From the NCBI RefSeq assembly GCF_010894435.1, contig NZ_JAAIXZ010000001.1, forward strand, positions 166,006 through 230,005: a stretch of 64,000 nt of DNA, given 5' to 3'. The notes under the pieces are model-generated. The model searched no databases. It worked only from the letters and a program-made list of their open reading frames with translations, and was not told where the DNA came from. Positions within the stretch are counted from its first letter, which is position 1, and each line of letters starts with the position of its first letter. Position numbers and translations under genes: made by a program. Source of the stretch: Pyxidicoccus trucidator. GTDB taxonomy: Bacteria > Myxococcota > Myxococcia > Myxococcales > Myxococcaceae. Below are positions 44,965 through 53,729 of the stretch, in pieces.

Positions 44965-45706
44965 CGCGGAAACAGTCACGCCGTTCGTCGAGGGGTTGCT
45001 CCAACAGCAGGTGGTGATTGTCACCGGCGCGGGACAACCCATCGCCAATGCCATTGCGCGGCGCCTCGGCAGAGCGGGCGCGCGGCTGGCCCTGGTGTTC
45101 CTGCCGGAGCACGAGCAGGAGGCGACGACGCTCGCCAAGGCCCTCGGCGCGGAGCTGGCCATGGCCTGTGAGCTCGCGGACCCACTGGCGGTGGGCGCGG
45201 TGGTCCGTCGCGTCACCACGGAATTGGGAGGAATCGACCTGCTCGTCAACGCGTCCTTGAGCCGCGAGCCCGGCCGGCTGTGTGACCTGGCGCCCGAGCA
45301 GTGGAAGTCGTTGCTCGAGCGCCAGTTGAGCGGCACGGCCTGGTTCTGCAAGGAGGTCATCCGCCCGATGATGCGCAAGCGCTCGGGGCGAATCCTCAAC
45401 CTCCTGGATGTCGGCCCCGGAGGCGCGAGCCGGGTGGCGGCCGAAGGCGTCTTCGCGATGACCCGCTCGTTGGCGAACGAAGTGGCGCGGCAGGGCATCT
45501 CCGTGAACACCCTGGCGGTCCACCTCCTCGCGGAAGAGGCCGAGCAGCTCCCCCCCGCGCAGCGCGAGCGGCTCGGCGGCGAGCTGGGTCCCCTGGGGAG
45601 GCCCGGAAGCCCAGAGGAAATCGCGGAGGCCGCGCTCTTCCTGCTCTCGAGCGCGGCGAACCTCACGACGGGACAGCGCCTGTCAGCAACCGGAGGTCTG
45701 TGGTGA
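44957..45706 (+). CDS. FabG-like SDR with degenerate active site (KR-like)
   Basis: 249 residues. The start at 44957 overlaps the previous stop by eight bases. The SDR fold is recognisable (IVTGAG, GGIDLLVN, FAMTRSLANE), but the cofactor motif TGxxxGIG is TGAGQPIA and NNAG is NASL. Aligned to the next gene, the catalytic Ser, Tyr and Lys positions are Leu/Asp, Ser and Ala. NADPH binding and catalysis are therefore both doubtful. It probably serves as a partner of the following intact ketoreductase. Confidence 0.85.
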   Translation: MSSAETVTPFVEGLLQQQVVIVTGAGQPIANAIARRLGRAGARLALVFLPEHEQEATTLAKALGAELAMACELADPLAVGAVVRRVTTELGGIDLLVNASLSREPGRLCDLAPEQWKSLLERQLSGTAWFCKEVIRPMMRKRSGRILNLLDVGPGGASRVAAEGVFAMTRSLANEVARQGISVNTLAVHLLAEEAEQLPPAQRERLGGELGPLGRPGSPEEIAEAALFLLSSAANLTTGQRLSATGGLW

Positions 45707-46476
45707 GTGAATCCCAGGCAGCGCGCCAGCGTTTCCAGCAGCAGGCGGTCATCATCACCGGGGGCTCGCGGGGCATTGGCAGGGCCATTGCCCTCGCCTT
45801 CGCCTCCGAGGGCGCGGACATCGTCCTCAACTACGGGAGCAACACGGAGGCCGCGCGTCAGGCCGCCGCGGAGGTGGAGGCGAAGGGCCGGCGCTGCGTG
45901 CTGGTGCCCGGCTCCGTCGCGAACCCCGAGCTGCCCGGCCAGCTCCGGGACGCGGCGCTCTCGAACTTCGGCCGCATCGACGTGCTCGTGAACAACGCCG
46001 GCATCAGCCGGGATGGGCACCTGATGATGCTGCAGAGCGCCGCATGGAGGGAGACGGTGGACGTCAACCTCTACGGCGCGCTCGCCTGCTGCCAGGCGGT
46101 CATCGGCCCCATGATGAAGCAGGGGCGCGGCGCCATCATCAACATGTCCTCCACCGCCGGAATCCGGGGGCGCGCGGGACAGGTGCCCTATGCAGCCACC
46201 AAGGGGGCCCTGATTGGGTTGACCCAGACGCTCGCGGGAGAGCTCGGGCCGTATGGCATCCGGGTGAACTGCGTGGCGCCGGGCTTCGTGGAGACGGAGA
46301 TGGTGGAGGGGCTGATGAAGCGCCCGGGTGTCCGCGAGGGGTTCATCCAGGCCACGCCCATCCGCAGGCTCGGGACGGTGGAGGACGTCGCCAATGCCAC
46401 GCTCTTCCTGGCCTCTCCGGAGAGCGCCTACGTGGTCGGCGACGTGCTGCGCGTGAATGGCGGACTGGTGATGTAG
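45703..46476 (+). CDS. 3-oxoacyl-ACP reductase, FabG-like (intact)
   Basis: 257 residues, GTG start overlapping the previous TGA (GTGA). The cofactor motif is TGGSRGIG, NNAG is intact, the catalytic Ser is in NMSSTAG, and Tyr163 and Lys167 are in YAATK. APGFVETEM and GDVLRVNGGLVM are typical FabG C-terminal motifs. It reduces 3-ketoacyl-ACP to the 3-hydroxy form with NADPH. It is the only catalytically complete ketoreductase in the operon. Confidence 0.95.
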   Translation: MSESQAARQRFQQQAVIITGGSRGIGRAIALAFASEGADIVLNYGSNTEAARQAAAEVEAKGRRCVLVPGSVANPELPGQLRDAALSNFGRIDVLVNNAGISRDGHLMMLQSAAWRETVDVNLYGALACCQAVIGPMMKQGRGAIINMSSTAGIRGRAGQVPYAATKGALIGLTQTLAGELGPYGIRVNCVAPGFVETEMVEGLMKRPGVREGFIQATPIRRLGTVEDVANATLFLASPESAYVVGDVLRVNGGLVM

Positions 46477-46538
46477 CGCGCCCCCAGCAGGGGCCGACGT
46501 TCTCGAAGAATCGCGCAACCACGGCTGAGAGGAACAGG

Positions 46539-47774
46539 ATGAGCAACAGGGTCGTCGTCACCGGCATTGGCGTTCTCACGCCCATAGGAAACAACCTGGC
46601 GGAGTTTACCGAGGGGCTGCGCACGGGGAGGGATGGCATTGCCCCGGTCACCCACTTCGATGCCAGCAAGCACCGCTGTCAGTCCGCGGGGGAGCTGAAG
46701 AACCTCGACTTCTCGGCGCACTTCAGCCCCGAGGAGCTGCCCTACCTCAGTCGCGGCACCCGGATGATTCGGGTGGCGGCGGCGCAGGGGCTGGCGGCGT
46801 CCGGGCTGGACCTGGCCGTCGAGGACCGCTCGAAGATTGGCGTGGTGCTCGGAACCAACCTGGGAGGGATGCCGGCGACGAAGGAGGGCTACGCCGCGCT
46901 GCACCACCCCTATCGACGCGGACGCGCGGGTCCGAAGGAGCCCTGGCGTGCCCTGGTGCTCGACAGCTTCATCTGCGCCATGAGCGACCAGGTGGCCAGC
47001 CAGTACGGGCTGGCGGGGCTCAGTCTGGTCATGTCCACCGCGTGCAGCGCGGGCCTGCATGCCCTCGGCGTGGCGGTGGATGCGATTCGCTCGGGCCACA
47101 CCGAGGTGATGCTCGCGGGCGGAGTGGATCCGCTCAGTGAGATGCCCCAGGCCGGCTTCGGCGTCCTGCGCTCACTGGCGAGCGACAAGCTGCGGCCCTT
47201 CAGCAAGGACCGCGATGGGACACTCCTGGGGGAGTCCGCTTCGCTCTGGGTGCTCGAAAGCGAGGCGCACGCCACCCGCCGTGGGGCGCGCATCCTGGCG
47301 GAGCTCGCCGGGTACGGCGGCTCCACGGACGCCTACCACATGACGCGGCCCGATGAGACGGGACGTGGCCCGGCGCGAGCCATGCAGGCCGCCCTGGACA
47401 GCGCCGGCATGAAGCCCGAGCAGATCGGCTACATCAAGGCGCACGGCACGGGCACCCCGGCCAATGACGTCATCGAGACGCGCGCCATCAAGCATGTCTT
47501 CGGCGAGCGGACGCAGGTCCCCGTCAGCTCCATCAAGGCGATGGTCGGCCACAGCCTGGGCTCGAGCGGCGCCACGGAGGCGGCCGCGGCGGTGGTGGCG
47601 CTGAACGAGGGCTTCCTGCCGCCCACGCTGCACCTGGACACGCCAGATCCCGAGTGCGACCTGGACTACGTGCCCCATCGCAGCCGGCCCGCGAAGCTGG
47701 AGGCGGTCCTCGCGAACGCGTTTGGCTTTGGGGGAAACAACGCCGCGATGGTCTTCCGGCGATGGGAGGGCTGA
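46539..47774 (+). CDS. Beta-ketoacyl-ACP synthase, intact (KS2)
   Basis: 411 residues. The ATG at 46539 has GAGAGGAAC upstream. The triad is Cys169 (STACSAG), His302 (KAHGTGTPAND) and His338 (MVGHSLGSSG). This is a FabF/KAS II-type enzyme, clearly a different paralogue from KS1. It is followed by its own dead partner, so the operon contains two complete KS/CLF pairs. The second pair may do the priming or the last extensions. Confidence 0.94.
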   Translation: MSNRVVVTGIGVLTPIGNNLAEFTEGLRTGRDGIAPVTHFDASKHRCQSAGELKNLDFSAHFSPEELPYLSRGTRMIRVAAAQGLAASGLDLAVEDRSKIGVVLGTNLGGMPATKEGYAALHHPYRRGRAGPKEPWRALVLDSFICAMSDQVASQYGLAGLSLVMSTACSAGLHALGVAVDAIRSGHTEVMLAGGVDPLSEMPQAGFGVLRSLASDKLRPFSKDRDGTLLGESASLWVLESEAHATRRGARILAELAGYGGSTDAYHMTRPDETGRGPARAMQAALDSAGMKPEQIGYIKAHGTGTPANDVIETRAIKHVFGERTQVPVSSIKAMVGHSLGSSGATEAAAAVVALNEGFLPPTLHLDTPDPECDLDYVPHRSRPAKLEAVLANAFGFGGNNAAMVFRRWEG

Positions 47775-47817
47775 TGTATCAGGAAGAACTCGCCACCGGA
47801 GAAGAAAGGGGAAGCTC

Positions 47818-49062
47818 ATGGCCGGCTCCACGCGTATGACGGACGAAGCAGAGAACATGCGGATTGTCATCACCGGCATGGGAGCGGTGTCCCCCTACGG
47901 GGCAGGTGTCCCTGCCCTGCTGGGCGCACTCGCCGAAGGGCGCAGCGCCATCCGCCCCATCGAGGACTTCGATGCCTCCGGGTGCGCGTGCACGCACGGG
48001 GCACGTGTCCCTCACGGGAGCCTGGCCGCGCTGACGGGCTCCAACAACCTCCGGCGTGCGCCCCGGGGGACGCAGTACACGATGCTCGCCACGGAGGAGG
48101 CGCTCCAGCAGGCGGGCCATGGCCCCTCCACGTGGAACCCGGAGCGGGTGGGCGTGTTCCTGGGGACGTACCGGGCGAACGCCGAGGTCAGCCAGGAAAT
48201 CTGGCACCGAATCATCACGAGCGAGCCACGCTTCGTCCAGCCCCTGCTGTTCCAGGAGACGGTGACGAACGCGGTGGCCAGCGCGCTCAGCATCCGCTGG
48301 GGCTGGCGCGGCACCAACTACGCCATCAGCGCGGGAAACGCCTGCGGGTTCCAGGTGCTCTCCCTGGCGGCGCACGCCCTGCGCAGCGGTCGGGCCGACG
48401 CCATCATCTCGGGCACGTTCGACCTCTTCACCACCGCCACCCACTACGATATGGATGACATTGGCGTGTTGAGCGATTCCAATGTGAGTCGTCCTTTCGA
48501 CTCGCGACGGGATGGCTTCATCATGGGTGAGGGAGCGGCGGTGGTGGTGCTGGAGACGCTCGCGTCCGCGCGGGCGCGGGGCGCCACCGTCCTGGCGGAA
48601 ATCGCGGGGCTGGGCGTGGCGCATGACGGGCACGGCTTCGGCACCCACCACCCGGAGGGCCGGGGACTGGCCTCCGCGATGAGTCAGGCGCTCCGCGGTG
48701 CGGCGGTCTCCCCCGAGGCGGTGGACTACATCGCCGCGGCGAGCAACTCCACGCAGTCGTTGGACAGGGCGGAAGTGGCCGCCCTCCGCACGGTGCTGGG
48801 GGCCAGGGCGGGCACCGTCCCGCTCAGCAGCCTGAAGGCCCTCACGGGTGAGGCGGAAGCCGCCAGTGACATGTTCAACCTCCTGGCCTGTATCGGCGCG
48901 GTCCGGGGTGGCGCATTGCCTGTACAGGTCGGCACCGAGCAGCCGGAGTTCGAGCTCAATCTGGTGCGACAACCCCAGGCCCACCGGCCAGTCCGGGCGG
49001 CCCTGGCACACTCCTACTCGTTCGGGGGCAACGCCGGAGCGGCGTTGGTCCGAGCGCTCTGA
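47818..49062 (+). CDS. Chain-length-factor-like ketosynthase homologue (CLF2, active site lost)
   Basis: 414 residues from the ATG at 47818 (AAAGGGG upstream); later ATGs at 47836 and 47857 are possible. The nucleophile position is Asn174 in SAGNACGF, with a Cys two residues later. The first His is Ala (AAASNSTQ) and the second is Glu (LTGEAEAAS), with the preceding Lys kept. It follows KS2 closely and probably forms a heterodimer with it. The shared His-to-Glu change in both CLF-like proteins suggests a selected role rather than decay. Confidence 0.87.
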   Translation: MAGSTRMTDEAENMRIVITGMGAVSPYGAGVPALLGALAEGRSAIRPIEDFDASGCACTHGARVPHGSLAALTGSNNLRRAPRGTQYTMLATEEALQQAGHGPSTWNPERVGVFLGTYRANAEVSQEIWHRIITSEPRFVQPLLFQETVTNAVASALSIRWGWRGTNYAISAGNACGFQVLSLAAHALRSGRADAIISGTFDLFTTATHYDMDDIGVLSDSNVSRPFDSRRDGFIMGEGAAVVVLETLASARARGATVLAEIAGLGVAHDGHGFGTHHPEGRGLASAMSQALRGAAVSPEAVDYIAAASNSTQSLDRAEVAALRTVLGARAGTVPLSSLKALTGEAEAASDMFNLLACIGAVRGGALPVQVGTEQPEFELNLVRQPQAHRPVRAALAHSYSFGGNAGAALVRAL

Positions 49063-49079
49063 CATTGGGAAATACCGAG

Positions 49080-49829
49080 ATGGCGAACCTGGAAGGGGCC
49101 GCGAGCAAGGCGGTCATGGCGGCGACGAGCACCGCGGGAGCGGAATTGCTCCTGGCCCTGAGTGACATCAGACGCGACTACGTGCTGGGGGAAGCGCGAG
49201 TCGAGGCACTGAGAGGCATTTCCCTGAACATCCACCGGGGTGAGTTCGTGGCGGTCTGGGGTCCCTCCGGCAGCGGCAAGTCCAGCCTGATGAACATCCT
49301 GGGGCTGGTGGATGCCCCCACCTCCGGCGAAGTGACGCTGGAAGGAAGTCCCATCGGCAAGCTGTCGGACAACGCGCTGGCGGACCTGCGCAGCCGCAAG
49401 GTCGGCTTCGTCTTCCAGAGCTTCAACCTCATTCCCGTGCTCAGCGCCCTGGAGAACGTCATGGTGCCCCTGCAAATCCAGGGCGTGGGTGCGGCCGAGG
49501 TGCGCGAGCGTGCCAGCCAGGCGCTCAAGGACGTGGGCCTGGAGAATCAGGCGAACGCCCGTCCGGACAAGATGAGCGGCGGCCAGCGCCAGCGCGTGGC
49601 GATTGCCCGCGCGCTCGTCACCTCCCCTTCCATCGTCGTGGCGGACGAGCCGACGGCCAACCTGGACTCGGAGAACAGCTACATGGTGGTCAAGCTCATG
49701 CGTGAGCTCAACCGCTCCAAGCGCGTCACCTTCATCTTCACCACCCATGATCCGCGTCTCCTGGACCTGGTCGACCGAAAGCTCCTGCTCAAGGACGGCC
49801 TGCTCCAAGCGGACGAGGCTGTTCGATGA
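49080..49829 (+). CDS. ABC transporter ATPase (LolD/MacB-type)
   Basis: 249 residues from the ATG at 49080; a TTG at 49065 is in frame. Walker A is GPSGSGKSS, the Q-loop is FVFQSFNLIP, the signature is MSGGQRQR, Walker B is VVADEP and the switch His is in FTTHD. It belongs to the LolD/FtsE/MacB subfamily (LIPVLSALENV). It ends in an ATGA overlap with an FtsX-type permease, the standard LolCDE/MacB-like pair. Within this operon it likely drives export or trafficking of the lipid product. Confidence 0.95.
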   Translation: MANLEGAASKAVMAATSTAGAELLLALSDIRRDYVLGEARVEALRGISLNIHRGEFVAVWGPSGSGKSSLMNILGLVDAPTSGEVTLEGSPIGKLSDNALADLRSRKVGFVFQSFNLIPVLSALENVMVPLQIQGVGAAEVRERASQALKDVGLENQANARPDKMSGGQRQRVAIARALVTSPSIVVADEPTANLDSENSYMVVKLMRELNRSKRVTFIFTTHDPRLLDLVDRKLLLKDGLLQADEAVR

Positions 49830-51052
49830 ACTACTTCTCCATTGGCTTCCGGAACATCCTCAAGAATCGCCGCCGAAGCATCGTCACCCTCATCTCTGTG
49901 GGCTTCGGCTTCGCCTCCATCAGCCTCTTCGCGGGATACATCAAGTATGTGTACAGCGGGCTGGCCAGGCAGGCCATCCACGGTGAGCTGCTGGGGCACC
50001 TGACGGTGATGAAGAGCGGCCTGCGCACGGAAGGCAGGCTCCACCCGGCTCAATACATGTTCTCGAAGGAGGACCTGGCCCGGGCTGAGCCCATCATCCG
50101 ACAATACCCTCACACGGTGCTCGTGACGCCGCGCATGTCCCTCAGCGGCATGGTGTCCAACGGCGCGGCATCCACCGTCTTCATTGGCGAGGGAATGGTT
50201 CCCGAGGACGTGAAGAAGCTCCAGGGGGACTTCCAGCGCAAGCTCTCCGGCGACCTGAAGTCAGACAACCCCATCGGGGTGGCGACGGCAGAGGACCTCG
50301 GCAAGATTCTCAACCTGAAGCCCGGAGACTCGGCCGCGCTGCTGGTCAGCACCGTGACGGGGCAGGCCAACGCGCTGGACGTGGACATCGTGGACTCGTT
50401 CAACACGGGCAACGTCGGCACCAACGACAAGTTCCTGTACCTGCCCTTCGACCTGGCGAAGTCACTGTATGACTTCGATGGCGCCGAGCGGCTCATCGTG
50501 CTGCTGAAGGACAAGGAGCTCACGGAGCAGGCCCGGACGGAGCTCACGGCCCAGCTCAAGCAGGCGGGCTTCGATGTGGAGCTCAAGACGTGGCTGGAGC
50601 TTTCGAGCTTCTACTCGCAGGTGAAGCGGCTGTTCGACATGATTTTCGCCTTCATCTTCAGCAACGTCTTCATCGTGGTGGTCATGAGCATCGTGAACTC
50701 CATGAGCATGACGGTGGTGGAGCGGACCCGGGAAATCGGCACGCTGCGGGCCATGGGCCTGCGCCGCTCGGGCATTCTGCGACTCTTCACCACGGAGGCC
50801 TTCATGCTCGTGGTGATGGGGTGCGCCGGAGGGTTGCTCTTCACGTTGCTGGTGCGCCTGGCCGTCAACAGCGCGGGCATCACCTACACGCCGCCAAACT
50901 CGTCCAACGTGGTCAGCCTCATGGTCGACCTCGACGTGCCCCGGATGGCGAGGACGTTCGTCATGCTCTCGGTGCTGGGCATCGCCGCGGCCTTCTTCCC
51001 GGCACGCACCGCGGCTCGCAAGTTGATTATCGACTCTCTGGGCCACGTCTGA
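49826..51052 (+). CDS. FtsX-like ABC permease (LolC/E- or MacB-type)
   Basis: 408 residues. One N-terminal helix follows FRNILKNRRRSIVTLISVGF, then a ~220-residue periplasmic domain (MacB-PCD-like) and three C-terminal helices including RTREIGTLRAMGLRRSGILR, the FtsX coupling motif. This is the mechanotransmission type of permease that moves lipids or lipoproteins within or from the inner membrane. It is coupled to the ATPase upstream and the periplasmic protein downstream. Confidence 0.94.
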   Translation: MNYFSIGFRNILKNRRRSIVTLISVGFGFASISLFAGYIKYVYSGLARQAIHGELLGHLTVMKSGLRTEGRLHPAQYMFSKEDLARAEPIIRQYPHTVLVTPRMSLSGMVSNGAASTVFIGEGMVPEDVKKLQGDFQRKLSGDLKSDNPIGVATAEDLGKILNLKPGDSAALLVSTVTGQANALDVDIVDSFNTGNVGTNDKFLYLPFDLAKSLYDFDGAERLIVLLKDKELTEQARTELTAQLKQAGFDVELKTWLELSSFYSQVKRLFDMIFAFIFSNVFIVVVMSIVNSMSMTVVERTREIGTLRAMGLRRSGILRLFTTEAFMLVVMGCAGGLLFTLLVRLAVNSAGITYTPPNSSNVVSLMVDLDVPRMARTFVMLSVLGIAAAFFPARTAARKLIIDSLGHV

Positions 51053-51071
51053 CAGCGCGGGAGACATCACC

Positions 51072-51812
51072 ATGAAGAACGCACTCTTTCTCATCGCGGG
51101 GATGCTGTTGCTCACGGGCTCCGCGCGGGCCGCCGCACCGGATGCGGCGGAGATTCTCAAGTCCTCGGACCGCGCTCGCGGTGGCGGGCTTCCCGGCATC
51201 CGCTGGACAGTCCGCATCCAACCCGTCAACGGTGTGGACTCGGAGCCCGAGCGGCTGCTCACCCTGAAGGCCAATGCCACCGCCAGCCTCGCGGAGACGC
51301 GTGAGCCCGTGCGCTTCAAGGGCTCCAAGCTGCTGCAGGTGGACCGGAACATGTGGATGAGCCGGCCGGGGCTCCGCAAGCCGATTCCCATCTCGCCGCG
51401 GCAGAAGCTGTCGGGGCAGGCCTCGCAGGGCGACATCGCTTCAACGAACTACGCCGTCGACTACCAGGGCAAGCTGCTCCGCGAAGAGGAGGTCAATGGC
51501 GAAGCCAGCTATGTGTTGGAATTGACGGCCGTCAACAAGTTCTGCACCTATGACCGCATCACCTACTGGGTCTCCAAGCAGCGGCTGGTGGGGGTGAAGG
51601 CAGACTTCTTCTCCCTCTCCGGGAAGCTGCTGAAGTCCGCCACCTTCGAGTACGGCAACCAGCTCACCCACGAAGGAAAGACGATTCCCTTCGTGAGCAA
51701 GATGACCATCCAGGACGCGCTCACGCCCGCCAGGACGACGCTGGTGTACTCCGATATCCAGGTGACGGAGCTGGCCCGGGCGGAGTTCGACGTCAACCGG
51801 CTTGGGAACTGA
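51072..51812 (+). CDS. LolA-like outer-membrane lipoprotein-sorting protein
   Basis: 246 residues. MKNALFLIAGMLLLTGSARA is a Sec signal peptide without lipobox. The mature part is beta-rich with MWMSRPGLRKPIPISPRQKL, YVLELTAVN, and WVSKQRLVGVKADFFSLSGKLLKSATF. This is the pattern of the TP_0789-like/LolA-like family, which carries acyl groups in a half-barrel. It probably ferries the lipid product across the periplasm between the FtsX-type transporter and the outer membrane. Confidence 0.87.
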   Translation: MKNALFLIAGMLLLTGSARAAAPDAAEILKSSDRARGGGLPGIRWTVRIQPVNGVDSEPERLLTLKANATASLAETREPVRFKGSKLLQVDRNMWMSRPGLRKPIPISPRQKLSGQASQGDIASTNYAVDYQGKLLREEEVNGEASYVLELTAVNKFCTYDRITYWVSKQRLVGVKADFFSLSGKLLKSATFEYGNQLTHEGKTIPFVSKMTIQDALTPARTTLVYSDIQVTELARAEFDVNRLGN

Positions 51813-51817
51813 GCGGG

Positions 51818-53149
51818 ATGAGCGCGAGACGAATCACAGTCGCCGCCACCCCGGGCCTGCCGCTGCTCGCGGGCCTGCTGGTGGCGGGGATTGGCGCGAC
51901 TGTCGAGGCCAGCGTCCTCGAGGAGCTACAGGAGAAGGGCTCCGCCAGCCTCCAGGTGCTGGCCTACGACAGCGAGCGAGGGCTGCGGGAGAACAGCCTG
52001 CTCAATCCAGGCAACCTCATCGCCCGGCTTCCGGAAGGACAGACGGAGGTGGAGGGGCGGCTCGACTTGAAGCTCACCACGGACACCTTCGTGCTGAGCT
52101 TGAAGCCCCGGGCCCGCTTCGAGTGGCGGCGCTTCGGAGGCGCGGGCCCGGAGACACGGCTCGACGCCTGGGTGAACCAGGGGTCCGTGACGGCCTATCC
52201 GGTCCAGGAGCTCGCCGTGTCGGTGGGCAGGGACGTCCTCACCTGGGGGCCTTCCAACTTCCGCTCGCCCAGCAATCCCATCTACTTCGAGAACGGCCGG
52301 AACAACCCACTCCGCGAGCTGCTCGGGGTGGACGTGGCCCAGGTGGCCTGGTCGCCCACGCCCGCGCTGTCCCTGTCGCTGATGCACCAATTCGGCGACG
52401 GGCGCGGGGACTGGCAGTGGGAGAGGGATGAGGGCTTCAAGGCGCTGTCGCTGCTGAAGGTGGACTACACGGCGGATGTCTACGTCGCGAGCCTGAACGC
52501 CTCGAAGCAGTGGACCGATGAGCGTCCCCGCTTCGGCGCGTTCGGGCAGGCCACCGTCAGCGAGGCACTGCTCGTCTACGCGGAGGCGGGGCTGCGTCAG
52601 GGGACCTCCGCGCTGTACCCGGAGAGGCTGCCGACACCGCTGGGGGGCGGCTTCCTGCCCCGCCATACCGGAGACAACCCGCTCTTCTATTCCGCCCTCG
52701 TCGGGGGCGGCTACACGCTGGACTCAGGCCACACCGTCTATCTGGAGTACCTGAGCAACAATGAGGGCTACCGGTGGGCGGACGGGGTGCGGTACTTCGA
52801 CATCGCCGCCAGTGCTTCCGCGACGCTGGCTACCCCCTCTTCCGACTCGCCGCTCGCGGGCCAGACGTTGGGAGCCGCGCTCAACAATGGGCTCGCGCTG
52901 CAAGGGCGCCACTATCTGTTCCTGCAAGTGCAGAACAACCAGACGGACAGCGGGCCCATGTGGCAGCTCCGCTATTCACTCAATCTGGTGGACGGCAGCG
53001 GGCAGGGGTCCGCCTATGTCGAATGGAATGTCTTGAGCCGCCTGGCGCTCTTCGCGGTGGGTGTCATCAATCACGGGACGAATCGCTCCGAGTTCCACTC
53101 ATTGCTGAGCCGGTCGATTCTCGTGGGGGCCAAGGGCTACGTCCTGTAG
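51818..53149 (+). CDS. Outer-membrane beta-barrel-like protein
   Basis: 443 residues with a signal-type N-terminus (LPLLAGLLVAGIGATVEA) and alternating beta strands with girdle aromatics. SVGRDVLTWGPSNFRSPSNP and AQVAWSPTPALSLSLMHQ recall DUF1302-like or Wzi-like barrel proteins. The C-terminal strands end RSILVGAKGYVL. It is the last gene of the operon. Together with the ATPase, permease and LolA-like protein it completes an inner- to outer-membrane route. The exact barrel family is uncertain. Confidence 0.75.
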   Translation: MSARRITVAATPGLPLLAGLLVAGIGATVEASVLEELQEKGSASLQVLAYDSERGLRENSLLNPGNLIARLPEGQTEVEGRLDLKLTTDTFVLSLKPRARFEWRRFGGAGPETRLDAWVNQGSVTAYPVQELAVSVGRDVLTWGPSNFRSPSNPIYFENGRNNPLRELLGVDVAQVAWSPTPALSLSLMHQFGDGRGDWQWERDEGFKALSLLKVDYTADVYVASLNASKQWTDERPRFGAFGQATVSEALLVYAEAGLRQGTSALYPERLPTPLGGGFLPRHTGDNPLFYSALVGGGYTLDSGHTVYLEYLSNNEGYRWADGVRYFDIAASASATLATPSSDSPLAGQTLGAALNNGLALQGRHYLFLQVQNNQTDSGPMWQLRYSLNLVDGSGQGSAYVEWNVLSRLALFAVGVINHGTNRSEFHSLLSRSILVGAKGYVL

Positions 53150-53190
53150 CCCCTGTCGCGCCTCCAGCTCACCACGCGGCGCGCACCGCT

Positions 53191-53215
53191 CCACGCCCGC
53201 CGAAGCGGGTCGTGG
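53191..53215. terminator. Hairpin at the end of the polyketide/lipid operon
   Basis: CCACG CCCGC-CGAA-GCGGG t CGTGG forms a strong stem with a one-base bulge, capped by a CGAA tetraloop. It lies between the operon end and a convergent lipoprotein gene, so it can serve both directions. Confidence 0.65.
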
Positions 53216-53245
53216 GGGTGGCAATGTCAGAGGCTCGCGGCCACT

Positions 53246-53632
53246 TCAGATACAGACGTATCGGCCCGAGGAGCACACGCACCAGCTGTTGTATTCCCCA
53301 TCGCAGCAGTTCCTCCGGCTGCTCGTGCCGGAGCCAAAACACTTATCGCCCTGGATGTCGTAGCAGGAGACGGGGGCATAGTCGCACGTGGGCGGCGGGG
53401 GATACGTGGGCGGGCAGGGAGTGAAGACTCCGTCGCACGTCACCCCGGAGTATTGCGTCGCGGAGCAGGTGGTGCCCGTGCAGGAGACCGTCTGTCCTCC
53501 GCTGCAGGTCGCCGAACAGGTGGTGAGCTCCTGGGAGACCTCACCCAGCTCCTCGGCCTCCATGGCGGGACCGCCACAGCCCAGCAGGGAGAGACTGACG
53601 AATGCCGCCATCACAACGACAGAGTGCTTCAT
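53246..53632 (-). CDS. Small Cys-rich secreted lipoprotein
   Basis: 128 residues from the ATG at 53632. MKHSVVVMAAFVSLSLLGCGG is a lipoprotein signal with lipobox Leu-Leu-Gly-Cys. The mature part has repeated Cys motifs (CSATCSGGQTVSCTGTTCSA), a Pro-rich segment (CPPTYPPPPTC) and a Cys-rich C-terminus (NCCDGEYNSWCVCSSG). It is probably surface-exposed and disulfide-bonded. The type is common in myxobacteria; no function is known. Confidence 0.8.
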   Translation of the reverse strand: MKHSVVVMAAFVSLSLLGCGGPAMEAEELGEVSQELTTCSATCSGGQTVSCTGTTCSATQYSGVTCDGVFTPCPPTYPPPPTCDYAPVSCYDIQGDKCFGSGTSSRRNCCDGEYNSWCVCSSGRYVCI

Positions 53633-53729
53633 GGGAAGACCTCCAAGGGTGAGAGAGACCCGGAGCACTATATCCAGGTTTCCCGGACCTTCTCGGAAAG
53701 CCTCCGTGAAGCGGCCGCGTCCCGTCCGT

